Below, one piece after another: positions 27,012-35,304 of a DNA stretch of 64,000 bases. The position numbers and the translations under genes were made by a program. Within the stretch, counting starts at the first letter, position 1; each line of letters opens with the position of its first letter. This stretch comes from Metabacillus dongyingensis (lineage in GTDB: Bacteria > Bacillota > Bacilli > Bacillales > Bacillaceae): positions 4,094,001 to 4,158,000 of the forward strand of contig NZ_CP082944.1 of assembly GCF_019933155.2 (NCBI RefSeq), in the 5' to 3' direction. The notes beneath the pieces are model-generated. The model searched no databases. It worked only from the letters and a program-made list of their open reading frames with translations, and was not told the origin of the DNA.

Positions 27012-27869
27012 TTACTCTAAAAATAATTCCTGATCCGTATAAAGCTTTTCTAATTTTTGCTGACGAAGGCTGATTCTGTCCTGATCCCGATGCTTAACAC
27101 CTTCCATGATGACTTCCAGTAAACTGACAACAGAAGCAATCGAATGATCCCCCGAGTCCAGCTCCTCCTCCGTTGTTAACGTAATTTCAGCAAGCTGTCC
27201 AACAGGAGAAAACTGTCTGTTTGTAATGGCAATCACTGTTGCCCCTTGAGCTTGTGAGCATTTTGCAAGTTCTAAGGATTCTTGCCTGTACCTTGGAAAC
27301 GAGAAAATAATCACCGCAGAATTTTGATTCAGATCTAGAATATCTTCAAGTGAAAAGCCCGCTGGACTTGAAAGTGCTACATTATCCCTATATAGCTTGA
27401 GGGTATAATGCAGCCAATAGGCAGCTCCATAGGAACTTCCAAATCCGCCTATATAAATGCGGTCAGACTGAATAAAGTGATCAACCGTCTTCCAAATCTC
27501 ACCCTCATCGACCTGCATTAATAATTGCTGTAATACAGATGTTTCTTTCTCGATGACCGAACTGAAAATGCTCGTTTCATTTGGTTGTTTCAATTCTGCA
27601 GGCAATTCTTCAAGCCCTGCCCCCTGTTTCTTTTCCAGCCAATTCCTGCGCAGCGCCTCCTGCATGTCTGAATAACCTTTAAAACCTAGTGCATAGGCCA
27701 GACGAATAACGGTTGTCTCACTTACGCCTGCTCTTTTCCCTAATTGAAAAGCAGTGAGCAATACCCCTTCTTCCCTGTGCAGAGTAAGGAATTCAGCAGC
27801 TTTTTTCTGACCTTGCGATAAAGAGGAATAATTTTCCTTAATAATTTGAGAGATTGATTTTGGTTTCAT
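27012..27869 (-). CDS. RpiR/MurR-family transcriptional regulator
   Basis: A 285-residue repressor/activator with an N-terminal HTH_6 domain (residues 1-80, helix-turn-helix around FQLGKRAGVSETTVIRLAYALGF) and a C-terminal SIS sugar-isomerase-like domain (residues ~125-255, IYIGGFGSSYGAAYW and VIIFSFPRY). AAAAGGAG precedes the ATG. It is the first gene of the D-to-L amino acid operon. The upstream perfect inverted repeat at 27888-27940 is its probable operator. A SIS ligand domain normally binds a phosphosugar; the pairing with amino acid genes recalls regulators of peptidoglycan-derived metabolites, which also contain D-amino acids. Confidence 0.88.
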   Translation of the reverse strand: MKPKSISQIIKENYSSLSQGQKKAAEFLTLHREEGVLLTAFQLGKRAGVSETTVIRLAYALGFKGYSDMQEALRRNWLEKKQGAGLEELPAELKQPNETSIFSSVIEKETSVLQQLLMQVDEGEIWKTVDHFIQSDRIYIGGFGSSYGAAYWLHYTLKLYRDNVALSSPAGFSLEDILDLNQNSAVIIFSFPRYRQESLELAKCSQAQGATVIAITNRQFSPVGQLAEITLTTEEELDSGDHSIASVVSLLEVIMEGVKHRDQDRISLRQQKLEKLYTDQELFLE

Positions 27870-27887
27870 GTCTGCTCCTTTTCATTC

Positions 27888-27940
27888 ATATGAAGGAAAA
27901 ACTTCATTTATTATATTATATTAAATTTTTTCCTTCATAT
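27888..27940. promoter_or_regulatory. Long inverted repeat, probable RpiR-family operator
   Basis: ATATGAAGGAAAAA (27888-27901) recurs as its exact reverse complement TTTTTCCTTCATAT (27927-27940), 14 of 14 bases, with a 25-base AT-only spacer. The left half also contains the shorter palindrome ATGAAG-N6-CTTCAT. It lies 19-71 bases upstream of the regulator start. Confidence 0.75.
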
Positions 27941-27974
27941 TCAATCATTATTTTATTATTCAGAAATTAGCCGA

Positions 27975-28012
27975 TAAAAAATACGGCAGATCCCCAATAG
28001 AGAGATCTGCCG
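27975..28012 (-). terminator. Rho-independent terminator of the LysM/3D protein
   Basis: Minus strand CGGCAGATC...GATCTGCCG hairpin (9-bp stem) followed by TATTTTTTATC, 23 bases past the stop. Confidence 0.9.
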
Positions 28013-28035
28013 CATATTATCAATCTGCTAATCTA

Positions 28036-28821
28036 TTAATTTAATACCTTCACATTAACTTCTCTCTTACCGAATGATACTGCAGCATCTTGTGTCGGAA
28101 TGAAGACATCAATGCGGTTTCCTTTAATTGCACCGCCAGTATCTTCTGCTGTTGCATAGCCGTAGCCTTCAACATATACCTTAGATCCAAGCGGAATGAC
28201 GCTCGGGTCTACCGCGATTACTTTTTTATCAGGGTTCGCTTTTAAATCAACGCCTGTAGCAGTTGTTCCTGAGCAGCCTTCACAGCTTGCCGTGTATGCT
28301 GTAGCTGTTACGGTTAATTCTTTCGCAACGCCTTCTTCACTGACGTCGTTTTCTGCCACAGCACTTGCAGAAGCTTCATTTACAGAAGGGTTTTGATCCT
28401 TAGGCTCTGGCTTAGCTTCAGGCTTCGGTTCTGGAGCTGGGGCTGGGGCTGGGCTTGTATTGTCAGCATCACTGAAGATCACTAGTTCTTGACCAGGGTG
28501 GATGACATCTCCTGATAACTCGTTTTTCTCAGAAATATGCTCTACACTAGCGTCAAATTTCTCTGCGATGCTCCAAAGCGTGTCGCCTGCAACAACTGTA
28601 TATACTTCTTCATCTGATATTTTTAATGTATTGTCTGCAAAAATTATGTCTGATGTTAAGTTGTTCCAGTTTTTAATATCATCAACTGAAACTTTGTGCT
28701 CCTGTGATAGGCTCCACAGAGTGTCTCCTTTATCTACTACGACCTCTTCTGCTTGCGCGCTAATTCCTGCTGTAGTTGTTAGAGCGGCTACAGCCGCTAA
28801 TGAAAAGATAGTTTTTTTCAT
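28036..28821 (-). CDS. yocH: Secreted LysM-LysM-3D cell-wall protein, YocH-like
   Basis: A 261-residue exported wall protein. Signal peptide (MKKTIF, AQA cleavage near residue 24), two LysM domains (residues ~26-70, VDKGDTLWSLSQEH, and ~73-117, VVAGDTLWSIAEKF), a Pro/Lys/Glu-rich linker (PAPAPEPKPEAKP), and a C-terminal 3D domain with catalytic-type Asp residues (VDPSVIPLGSKVYVEGYG, AEDTGGAIKGNRIDVF). B. subtilis YocH has the same order and size and is a muropeptide-releasing enzyme controlled by WalRK. A WalR box stands upstream here too. The short Cys pair CEGCSG in the 3D domain is a local difference. Confidence 0.88.
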   Translation of the reverse strand: MKKTIFSLAAVAALTTTAGISAQAEEVVVDKGDTLWSLSQEHKVSVDDIKNWNNLTSDIIFADNTLKISDEEVYTVVAGDTLWSIAEKFDASVEHISEKNELSGDVIHPGQELVIFSDADNTSPAPAPAPEPKPEAKPEPKDQNPSVNEASASAVAENDVSEEGVAKELTVTATAYTASCEGCSGTTATGVDLKANPDKKVIAVDPSVIPLGSKVYVEGYGYATAEDTGGAIKGNRIDVFIPTQDAAVSFGKREVNVKVLN

Positions 28822-28916
28822 ATTTTTCTTCCTCCTTCAGCAATTACGAATGTTTCCCATGTTATCACAAAAAGGAGGCTTATAAAAAACAGTGAGGTGA
28901 TAAATCCATTACAATT

Positions 28917-28933
28917 GTAACAGCGCTATAACA
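28917..28933 (-). promoter_or_regulatory. WalR binding site upstream of yocH
   Basis: Minus strand TGTTAT-AGCGC-TGTTAC matches the WalR consensus TGTWAH-N5-TGTWAH exactly, 96 bases before the start codon. Confidence 0.8.
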
Positions 28934-29328
28934 ATAACCTTACTAACAAACTGAAAATTCCCACTTTATTCCTTGTTTTCCTTTAAAAATTCCTTGCAAT
29001 CTAGTTAATTAATCACCATTCTACTATAATGTTTCGTTATATTAGCCCAGTTTAGTATTTATGAAAGTTCATTTAGTAAAGAGTGATGTTTTATAAAAAG
29101 CCTCTTTCTGTATTTCCGATTCTACCTAAAGAAACATCTTATTTTTACCCAATTTTGGGGTAATTTCACACCCTGAAAGACCTATAGGCTTATTTTTTAT
29201 AATTAGTTCTTCTGTTAACACCTTCTTTTATTAACAGAGAAGATCAGCTTAGATGTCTGGTTTCCCCTTAATCTCTTATGCAAATAGAACTATTAATTAT
29301 AAGCCTATCCCCTCTTAAATTACCCCAA
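28934..29328. other. Intergenic region with a long imperfect inverted repeat
   Basis: A ~400-base gap before the S8 protease promoter. TTTGGGGTAATTT at about 29153-29166 and ATAGGCTTAT at about 29182-29191 are mirrored as ATAAGCCTAT near 29300-29309 and AAATTACCCCAAT near 29317-29329, so two pairs of arms nest in one large imperfect dyad. A smaller one (TTACCC-N7-GGGTAA) overlaps the left arm. No open frame is supported. Confidence 0.55.
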
Positions 29329-29373
29329 TTTACAAAGAAACTGTTGTGCCTATACTATTAATTTTGTAATAGT
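29329..29373 (+). promoter_or_regulatory. Promoter and dyad of the S8 protease gene
   Basis: TTTACA (29329-29334) and TATACT (29351-29356) are separated by 16 bases, a good sigma-A pair. The dyad ACTATTA-ATTTTG-TAATAGT (29354-29373) begins in the -10 box and covers the expected transcription start, a repressor-type position. Confidence 0.65.
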
Positions 29374-29415
29374 GGGATTTTTCCCGCAAATATAAAAAAT
29401 TCAAAGGGGAAATAT

Positions 29416-32400
29416 ATGAAAAATAATAAAGGCAAGAAGCTCATAACAGGCACACTAGCGATGGGTTTATTACTCTCCGCCTCAATTCCGTACAATACAC
29501 TCGCAGAAAACCCTATCAAAACAGCTAAGATCAGCAATGTTGAAAAAGTGTTAAGCAATCTATCTGAAGAACAAAGAAGAGCTCTTGAGCAGCTGGATGT
29601 GGGCCCAGGCTTCACAATTGATCCAAAGATAAACACAACAAGCCCGGAACTCGTTCAAGTCATCGTAGAATTTAACCAGGCACCTGCTAAAGTAGATCTT
29701 CAAAAAGAAGCCTTAAAAGGAAAAAAAATCTCCTTAACCTCCGCAAAAGAAAAAGTAGAGGCATCTCATAAAGAATTTAAAGCTTATGTAAATTCCATCA
29801 AATCAAAAAAGAAACAAGCTCTTTTCGAAACGGCAGAAGTAGAAATTAAACAAGAGTATAAAAATGCCTTTAATGGTGTATCAATGACTCTGCCGGGCAT
29901 TGCGGTAGAGGAACTGCTTCATTCGGGCACGGTTAAACGAATCTGGAGCAACGCAGAGGTTCAGCTTGAGCTTCCGCCTGAAGCAAAAGGCATCTCGCCT
30001 AAAATGGCGGACAGTATTCCGCAAATTGGCGTTGATAGGCTCCATGATGAAAACATCAAAGGTGCAGGAATTAAAGTCGGAGTTCTTGATACTGGCATTG
30101 ACTACACACATCCTGACTTAGCCGGTGCTTACAAGGGATATAAAGCACAGACCGGACAAAATCCGGCAGCCGTGAATCCTGCTTCTGTTAAAGGCTGGGA
30201 TTTTGTAGCCGATGATGCAGATCCAATGGAGACAACTTATAATGATTGGAAAGAAACGAGTGATCCTGAGATAAATCCATCTACAGGCTCATCCTATTAC
30301 ACTTCTCACGGAACGCACGTCTCAGGAACCGTTGCAGCTCAGCAGAAAAACAATGTGGATTATGCAGTTAAAGGAGTTGCTCCTGAGGTTGACCTTTATG
30401 GATATCGTGTCTTAGGCCCTTACGGATCCGGTTATACAGAAGATGTGCTGGCGGGAATTGATAAAGCTGTCAGCGACGAAATGGATGTTATCAACCTTTC
30501 ATTAGGAGCTTCAGTCAATGATCCGCTCTATCCAACATCTGTAGCCATTAATAACGCCATGCTCTCCGGTGTCGTATCCGTCGTATCTGCCGGAAACGCG
30601 GGACCAAATGAAAAAACGGTTGGTTCACCGGGAACCAGTGCTTTTGGAATTTCAGTCGGTGCATCTGACGCTGCCATTTCCATCCCGTCATTTACTGCTG
30701 CTGTGAATGACATCCGCTTTGAATCTATGAAGCTATTAGGCAAAAATTTTGCGGATCAGTTAAATGAACTTGAAGGTCAAACGCTGCCATTCATCTATGC
30801 AGGACTTGGAAACCCAGCAGATTTTGATGGAAAAGATTTCAATGGAAAAGTCGCTCTTATTGAGCGCGGCGTGCTGACATTTGATGCTAAAGTTCAAAAT
30901 GCTAAGAATGCCGGGGCAGCGGCTGTCATTATTTACAACAATGCAGATGGCGACATTCCAACCTACATTGGTGAAAATACAAAGTACGTTCCAACCTTCC
31001 AGCTGTCAAAAGCAGACGGTGAAAAAATCAAGGGATTAACAGAATCCTCCATTACCTTTAATGAGTTAAAAGAAGTAAAAACAGAAGGTGATTCCCTTGC
31101 AGACTTCAGCTCAAGAGGACCTGTGAACGGAAATTACGATATCAAGCCTGATATTGTTGCTCCAGGGGTGTCTATTTTCTCTACTTATCCTGAGTATATG
31201 AATCATCCAGAAGACGGAAATGACTACACAGCAGCATACACGCGGATGCAAGGAACTTCTATGGCCGCTCCGCATATTACGGGTGTAGCAGCTCTAGTTC
31301 TGCAGCAGAATCCTGATCTTGATCCTTTTGAAGTAAAAACGGCTATTATGAATACAGCTGATGACCTTAAACAGAATTATTCCGTTTTTGAAGTCGGTGC
31401 CGGTCGCGTAGATGCTTACAATGCGGTACATTCCAAAGTTTCGGTTAAAGTGCTGGATACGACAGAAAATATTGAGAATGGTGAATATGTGGACATTCCT
31501 GAAGTTACAGGATCGATCGGTTATGGTTCCCGCTATACAAAAGAAGGAGCTGCAGTGAAAGACAGCAGAACCCTCCAAATTGTAAACAAAACCGGCAAAG
31601 CTCAGACTTACCGTACAGATGTGGAATATCATCAAGCAAGAAAAGGTGTTCAGGATGCCATTGAAAATAAAATTCAGGTAGCTGTCCCAGATACCCTTAA
31701 AGTTGGAGCCGGAAAAACGAAAGATATTCAAGCTAAAATTACGGTCCCGGAAAACGCGGAAATCGGCCGTTACGAAGGATATATTCATTTAGTGAATGAA
31801 CAAAATCCTGAAGAGAAATTTCAAGTTCCTTTTGCGATCCGAGTCACTGACAAAGGAATAGACTATACGGAACTATTGCAGCCATCCGTCACAAACGATA
31901 CGCAGTTCCATCAATATGCATCACCCGGTTCTCCAATGATCTTTAAGCTGAAAAGTCCATTAAAGCAGTTTGATCTTGTATTAAAAGACGCAAAAACGGG
32001 TGAGCCATTAGGTATAACCGGAAGCTTCGACGGAACAAACGCTGTTCCGGACCGTGAATATTTCATTAGGCTTGCTTTTAGAGGAATTATTTTCCCATTT
32101 ACAGGAAATGAAGACCAGCCTATTTCAGAGGCACCTGTAAGAGTCCCTGCTGGTGAATATTCTTTAGAAATGATCGGTCATGATGAAGATGGTAAAACAT
32201 ACAGCGTTGCAAACGTTGCTGTAGTTGATAATACTCCGCCTAAAGTAGATCTTGATGTAGAGCCGGGTGTTGTGGAAATTGACGACAGCATGCTGACAGA
32301 GGAAGATGGCTACCGCGGACTGTGGGTTCACGGCAGTATAACAGATTCAACTGTGGATCTGCTCGCATCAAAAGGCTATGATTATACACAAAAATCAAAT

Positions 32401-33624
32401 ACAGCTGCTTATTATGAAAACAACGGACCGTTTATTGGGGGCTTTCTGAAGCTTGAGGATAATGGCGATACGAAATTCGGCGTCCTTCCTGAAGAATACG
32501 AAACAAAGCCTTATCAGCTTCGTATTTTCCCTTGGGATATTGCGACTGCAGCCAATGTTTTTGCTTCACCTAACTATGTATTTATGAAAGAAGGCACAGA
32601 GCACGCAACAAACCGCTATAACAAACAAAGTGTGAAAATCGGCAGTGAAATTACGATGACTCTTGACTTGAATAATGTGAAACGATTTATGTCCGGTGAA
32701 TTTGAAATTGACAATACGTACTCTGATATTTTTAAATTCCAAAGTGTAAAAGTAAATAGAGCCTTCGATGCTCTTGCTAAGCAAAAAGGAGTTAAGGTAG
32801 ACCTTCATGAAGCAGAAGTGACCGAAAAATCCGTAAAAGTTGGAGCTTCCTTATCTAAAGAAGGCTTCAAAGGATTCGACGGTGATCTTCCATTCTTGGA
32901 TGTAACCTTTAAGATAATCGATGATACGTTTTACAGTTCATTGGCACTTTTCAACGTGACTAAGCTTTCATACATCAAAGCTGGACAAACGGAGCCGACT
33001 ATTTTGCCTGCTTACAGCTTAGAAAGATTTAATTTCATCTCCAAACACTCACAAGTTACGGGTTCTATTTCCCCAGAAGCATTTTTGACTTCGGGAGGCT
33101 ATTTAGAGAATAAAAATGATTACAGTAAAATGGGCTTCAGAGTATACGCAAAAGCAGCTGACGGCAGCACCTATCCGGGAACAATCGATGAAAGAGGCCA
33201 GTTTAAAATTCCAGGAATCCCAGTTTCTAAAGATTTCCATACAGTTTATATTGAAGCAAACGGCCATACAATAACTGCAACTAAAGTAATGCTGAGCAAG
33301 CCGGTAGATGGAAAGCTATATGGCATCAGCCAAAGAATCAATCCAAATACAAATCTTGCTGGAGATATCAACCGGGATGAAATGATTGATATCCGTGACC
33401 TCGAGATTGCAGTCAATCATTACGGCAAAACAAATCCAAGCAATCCAAACCTTGATATAGACCAAGACGGTATCGTTGGAGAAACAGACGTACGTTTTAT
33501 AGAAAAGAATTTCCTAGCAATTGGGGCTTTAGCACCTGAAAAAGCCAAACCGAAAGAGAAAATCGGCAAAAATGGTCTTGCTGAATTTTTAAAGAAGATT
33601 GGTCTTGCACCTAAAAACAGCTAA
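29416..33624 (+). CDS. Large secreted S8 (subtilisin-like, Vpr-type) protease with cohesin-like and dockerin modules
   Basis: A 1402-residue exoprotease. Signal peptide to about residue 30; inhibitor-I9 propeptide (~78-190, VQVIVEFNQAP...); subtilase domain with catalytic Asp225 (VLDTGIDYTHP), His298 (SHGTHVSG) and Ser615 (GTSMAAPHITG); a PA insert (~440-545, NGKVALIERG); an Fn3-like region to ~820; then further sandwiches. Residues ~1068-1215 resemble a cohesin (VKIGSEITMTLDLNNVK...), followed by a carboxypeptidase-regulatory-like domain and a type-I dockerin with two Ca-binding loops (DINRDEMIDIRDL near 1317 and DIDQDGIVGETDV). AAAGGGG precedes the ATG; a terminator follows. Related to minor extracellular protease Vpr but about 600 residues longer. 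The tail modules suggest self-assembly or surface docking, which is inference. Confidence 0.9.
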   Translation: MKNNKGKKLITGTLAMGLLLSASIPYNTLAENPIKTAKISNVEKVLSNLSEEQRRALEQLDVGPGFTIDPKINTTSPELVQVIVEFNQAPAKVDLQKEALKGKKISLTSAKEKVEASHKEFKAYVNSIKSKKKQALFETAEVEIKQEYKNAFNGVSMTLPGIAVEELLHSGTVKRIWSNAEVQLELPPEAKGISPKMADSIPQIGVDRLHDENIKGAGIKVGVLDTGIDYTHPDLAGAYKGYKAQTGQNPAAVNPASVKGWDFVADDADPMETTYNDWKETSDPEINPSTGSSYYTSHGTHVSGTVAAQQKNNVDYAVKGVAPEVDLYGYRVLGPYGSGYTEDVLAGIDKAVSDEMDVINLSLGASVNDPLYPTSVAINNAMLSGVVSVVSAGNAGPNEKTVGSPGTSAFGISVGASDAAISIPSFTAAVNDIRFESMKLLGKNFADQLNELEGQTLPFIYAGLGNPADFDGKDFNGKVALIERGVLTFDAKVQNAKNAGAAAVIIYNNADGDIPTYIGENTKYVPTFQLSKADGEKIKGLTESSITFNELKEVKTEGDSLADFSSRGPVNGNYDIKPDIVAPGVSIFSTYPEYMNHPEDGNDYTAAYTRMQGTSMAAPHITGVAALVLQQNPDLDPFEVKTAIMNTADDLKQNYSVFEVGAGRVDAYNAVHSKVSVKVLDTTENIENGEYVDIPEVTGSIGYGSRYTKEGAAVKDSRTLQIVNKTGKAQTYRTDVEYHQARKGVQDAIENKIQVAVPDTLKVGAGKTKDIQAKITVPENAEIGRYEGYIHLVNEQNPEEKFQVPFAIRVTDKGIDYTELLQPSVTNDTQFHQYASPGSPMIFKLKSPLKQFDLVLKDAKTGEPLGITGSFDGTNAVPDREYFIRLAFRGIIFPFTGNEDQPISEAPVRVPAGEYSLEMIGHDEDGKTYSVANVAVVDNTPPKVDLDVEPGVVEIDDSMLTEEDGYRGLWVHGSITDSTVDLLASKGYDYTQKSNTAAYYENNGPFIGGFLKLEDNGDTKFGVLPEEYETKPYQLRIFPWDIATAANVFASPNYVFMKEGTEHATNRYNKQSVKIGSEITMTLDLNNVKRFMSGEFEIDNTYSDIFKFQSVKVNRAFDALAKQKGVKVDLHEAEVTEKSVKVGASLSKEGFKGFDGDLPFLDVTFKIIDDTFYSSLALFNVTKLSYIKAGQTEPTILPAYSLERFNFISKHSQVTGSISPEAFLTSGGYLENKNDYSKMGFRVYAKAADGSTYPGTIDERGQFKIPGIPVSKDFHTVYIEANGHTITATKVMLSKPVDGKLYGISQRINPNTNLAGDINRDEMIDIRDLEIAVNHYGKTNPSNPNLDIDQDGIVGETDVRFIEKNFLAIGALAPEKAKPKEKIGKNGLAEFLKKIGLAPKNS

Positions 33625-33633
33625 TATTAGATA

Positions 33634-33666
33634 AAAAAAGAACAGCAGATTCTGCTGTTCTTTTTT
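33634..33666 (+). terminator. Rho-independent terminator of the S8 protease
   Basis: AAAAGAACAGCAGA-ttc-like hairpin (AGAACAGCAG / CTGCTGTTCT) followed by TTTTT. Confidence 0.92.
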
Positions 33667-33738
33667 GTTTTATTTCTGAAACAAATCAAAAAGAAGGACC
33701 GTCTTATTTATATAAAAACATAAAAGGGGAAATCCATT

Positions 33739-33840
33739 ATGATAAATCTATTAAAGAAATTGGATATGACAAAACAAGACCTGATCTTTGGAATATCAGG
33801 CGCTTTGCTTATTGCATCATTTGTACAGATTATTTCTTAG
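33739..33840 (+). CDS. 33-residue hydrophobic peptide, candidate signalling peptide
   Basis: A very short gene: ATG at 33739 with AAAAGGGG eight bases upstream, 33 codons, TAG at 33838, then its own terminator. The peptide starts MINLLKKLDMTKQD (charged) and ends in a 19-residue hydrophobic stretch, FGISGALLIASFVQIIS. It lies alone between the terminator of the secreted protease and the promoter of an RNPP-type (peptide-binding) regulator. Short hydrophobic peptide pheromones of Rgg/PlcR/NprR systems have this layout and composition. It could instead be a single-helix membrane miniprotein. The gene call rests on signals; the function is inferred. Confidence 0.6.
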   Translation: MINLLKKLDMTKQDLIFGISGALLIASFVQIIS

Positions 33841-33873
33841 TCGTCTTTCCTTAAACAGGAAGACGTTTTTTAT
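33841..33873 (+). terminator. Rho-independent terminator of the small peptide gene
   Basis: CGTCTTTCC-ttaaaca-GGAAGACG (one bulge) followed by TTTTTTATT, directly after the stop at 33840. Confidence 0.88.
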
Positions 33874-33909
33874 TAGTCTTTTTTTCTGTCCTGCTAGATT
33901 CACTCTCAA

Positions 33910-33935
33910 AACTTTTCTATAATAGTAGAAAAGTT
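33910..33935 (+). promoter_or_regulatory. Palindrome over the -10 box of the RNPP regulator
   Basis: AACTTTTCTA-TAATAG-TAGAAAAGTT: perfect 10-bp arms, 6-base spacer. TATAAT (33918-33923) lies inside it. A bound dimer would block RNA polymerase, pointing to autorepression. It differs from the PlcR box. Confidence 0.72.
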
Positions 33936-33953
33936 GCAGCCGGGGTGAAACAA

Positions 33954-35201
33954 ATGTTAGAGGGGAAACTGATTAAATTTTATCGCGAAAAAGAAGGATT
34001 CACACAAGGTGAACTCGTACAGGGCATTTGCTCTGTCACCCATTTAAGTAAAATTGAACGGGGCATAACGGAGTATTCAGGAGAGATCACTTTTTTACTA
34101 TCAAAAAGATTAAAAATTGATTTGGAAACAGAAGTGATCCGCTATAACAAACTCAATGAAAAACTGACGGAATGGCACGAAGCGATGATCATGCAAAGAA
34201 CACAGGAAGTGGAGATTCTTAAAAATGAAATCGAACAGGAAACGCTAAAGGACTTGCCGGATTATTTAATTCTATACCGCTTATTGCTTTCTAAATATTA
34301 TCTTTTTACAAACCAGCTGGAAAAAGCGAAACAGCTCATTTTCACGTTAAACAAGCAGGAGCACTCTCTTCCCGCATATGAACAGAATCTTCTGAAGCAT
34401 GTCCTTGGAATCTATTATTTTCTGAGCGCGCAATTCAATGATTGTATACAGATTCTTAAAAGCATTGACCAAACACAATATAATCATCATGAATTCTATT
34501 ATCACCTTGCGATTGCCTATCACTCCATTCATTCAAATATAACATCCTATTATTACGCGGAAAAAGCCCTTCATTACTTTCGCAGAACGTTAAACATCTT
34601 AAGAATCATCGATACTGAAACTATTATGATCGCCCAGCTTAACGCAAAGGAGCTTCATGACTTTGAAGATACGAAGCGAAAGTATGACTCCCTCCTGAAA
34701 CTGTGTGATGCCTGTAAGGCACAGGACCGGAAGGCAAAGCTCTATCATAACCTTGCGTTTGAACACTCCAGGCGCAAATTATATAGAGAAGCATCTGACA
34801 TTTATCAGACTGCAATGAGACTCATTACCACTGAAAACCCGCATTATTTAACTACATTCGAAAGCTACCTTTCAGCCTGCCACAAAGGAAAGCTATTGCC
34901 TGAGACAGAGCTGATCTCACTTGCTAAAGAAGGATTGCAGCTATGCAAAAAGAGAAATGATAGAAGGTTTGTTGATTTTCAGCTGCTGCTCTACTTATTT
35001 CAAAAGCAGGAAATCCGTTATTATCAATATATAGAATCAACTGCCCTAAACCATTTTCGCGACAGCGGCTATAATATCCTTGTTGATCATTACGAGAAGA
35101 AATTATTCCATTACTTTTTAAAACACAATGAAACGGAAAAAGCTTTAAATCTCGCTGAATCCTTGCTTAAAGGCAAAAGAAGTTTTTATGATTATGAATG
35201 A
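33954..35201 (+). CDS. RNPP-type regulator: N-terminal HTH with C-terminal TPR repeats
   Basis: A 415-residue protein with an N-terminal Cro/CI-type HTH (residues ~1-65; FTQGELVQGICSVTHLSKIERG) and about 330 residues of helical TPR-like repeats (YLFTNQLEKAKQLIF, HHEFYYHLAIAYHSI, AKLYHNLAFEHSRRKLYREA). This is the architecture of PlcR, NprR and other receptors of short secreted peptides. ATG 33954 follows GGGGTG at six bases; a GTG three codons earlier has no site. A terminator follows. The gene immediately upstream encodes a 33-residue hydrophobic peptide and the one before it a large secreted protease, as in peptide-controlled protease regulons. Whether it senses that peptide is inference. 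Confidence 0.82.
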   Translation: MLEGKLIKFYREKEGFTQGELVQGICSVTHLSKIERGITEYSGEITFLLSKRLKIDLETEVIRYNKLNEKLTEWHEAMIMQRTQEVEILKNEIEQETLKDLPDYLILYRLLLSKYYLFTNQLEKAKQLIFTLNKQEHSLPAYEQNLLKHVLGIYYFLSAQFNDCIQILKSIDQTQYNHHEFYYHLAIAYHSIHSNITSYYYAEKALHYFRRTLNILRIIDTETIMIAQLNAKELHDFEDTKRKYDSLLKLCDACKAQDRKAKLYHNLAFEHSRRKLYREASDIYQTAMRLITTENPHYLTTFESYLSACHKGKLLPETELISLAKEGLQLCKKRNDRRFVDFQLLLYLFQKQEIRYYQYIESTALNHFRDSGYNILVDHYEKKLFHYFLKHNETEKALNLAESLLKGKRSFYDYE

Positions 35202-35214
35202 ATTTCTCCGGATG

Positions 35215-35242
35215 AAAAAACCCCTTATTAAAAGGGGTTTTT
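35215..35242 (+). terminator. Rho-independent terminator of the RNPP regulator
   Basis: AAAAACCCCTT-atta-AAGGGGTTTTT hairpin. Confidence 0.92.
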
Positions 35243-35304
35243 GTTGTTTCTCTTCCTCTGTTAACCTTGTATCTTTCTATAATTATTTTAAGTTTGATAA
35301 ATAA

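Noticed and set aside
29416..33624. Protease as a cellulosome component
   Set aside because: No scaffoldin or glycoside hydrolase with dockerin is in the window, so only the module resemblance is reported.
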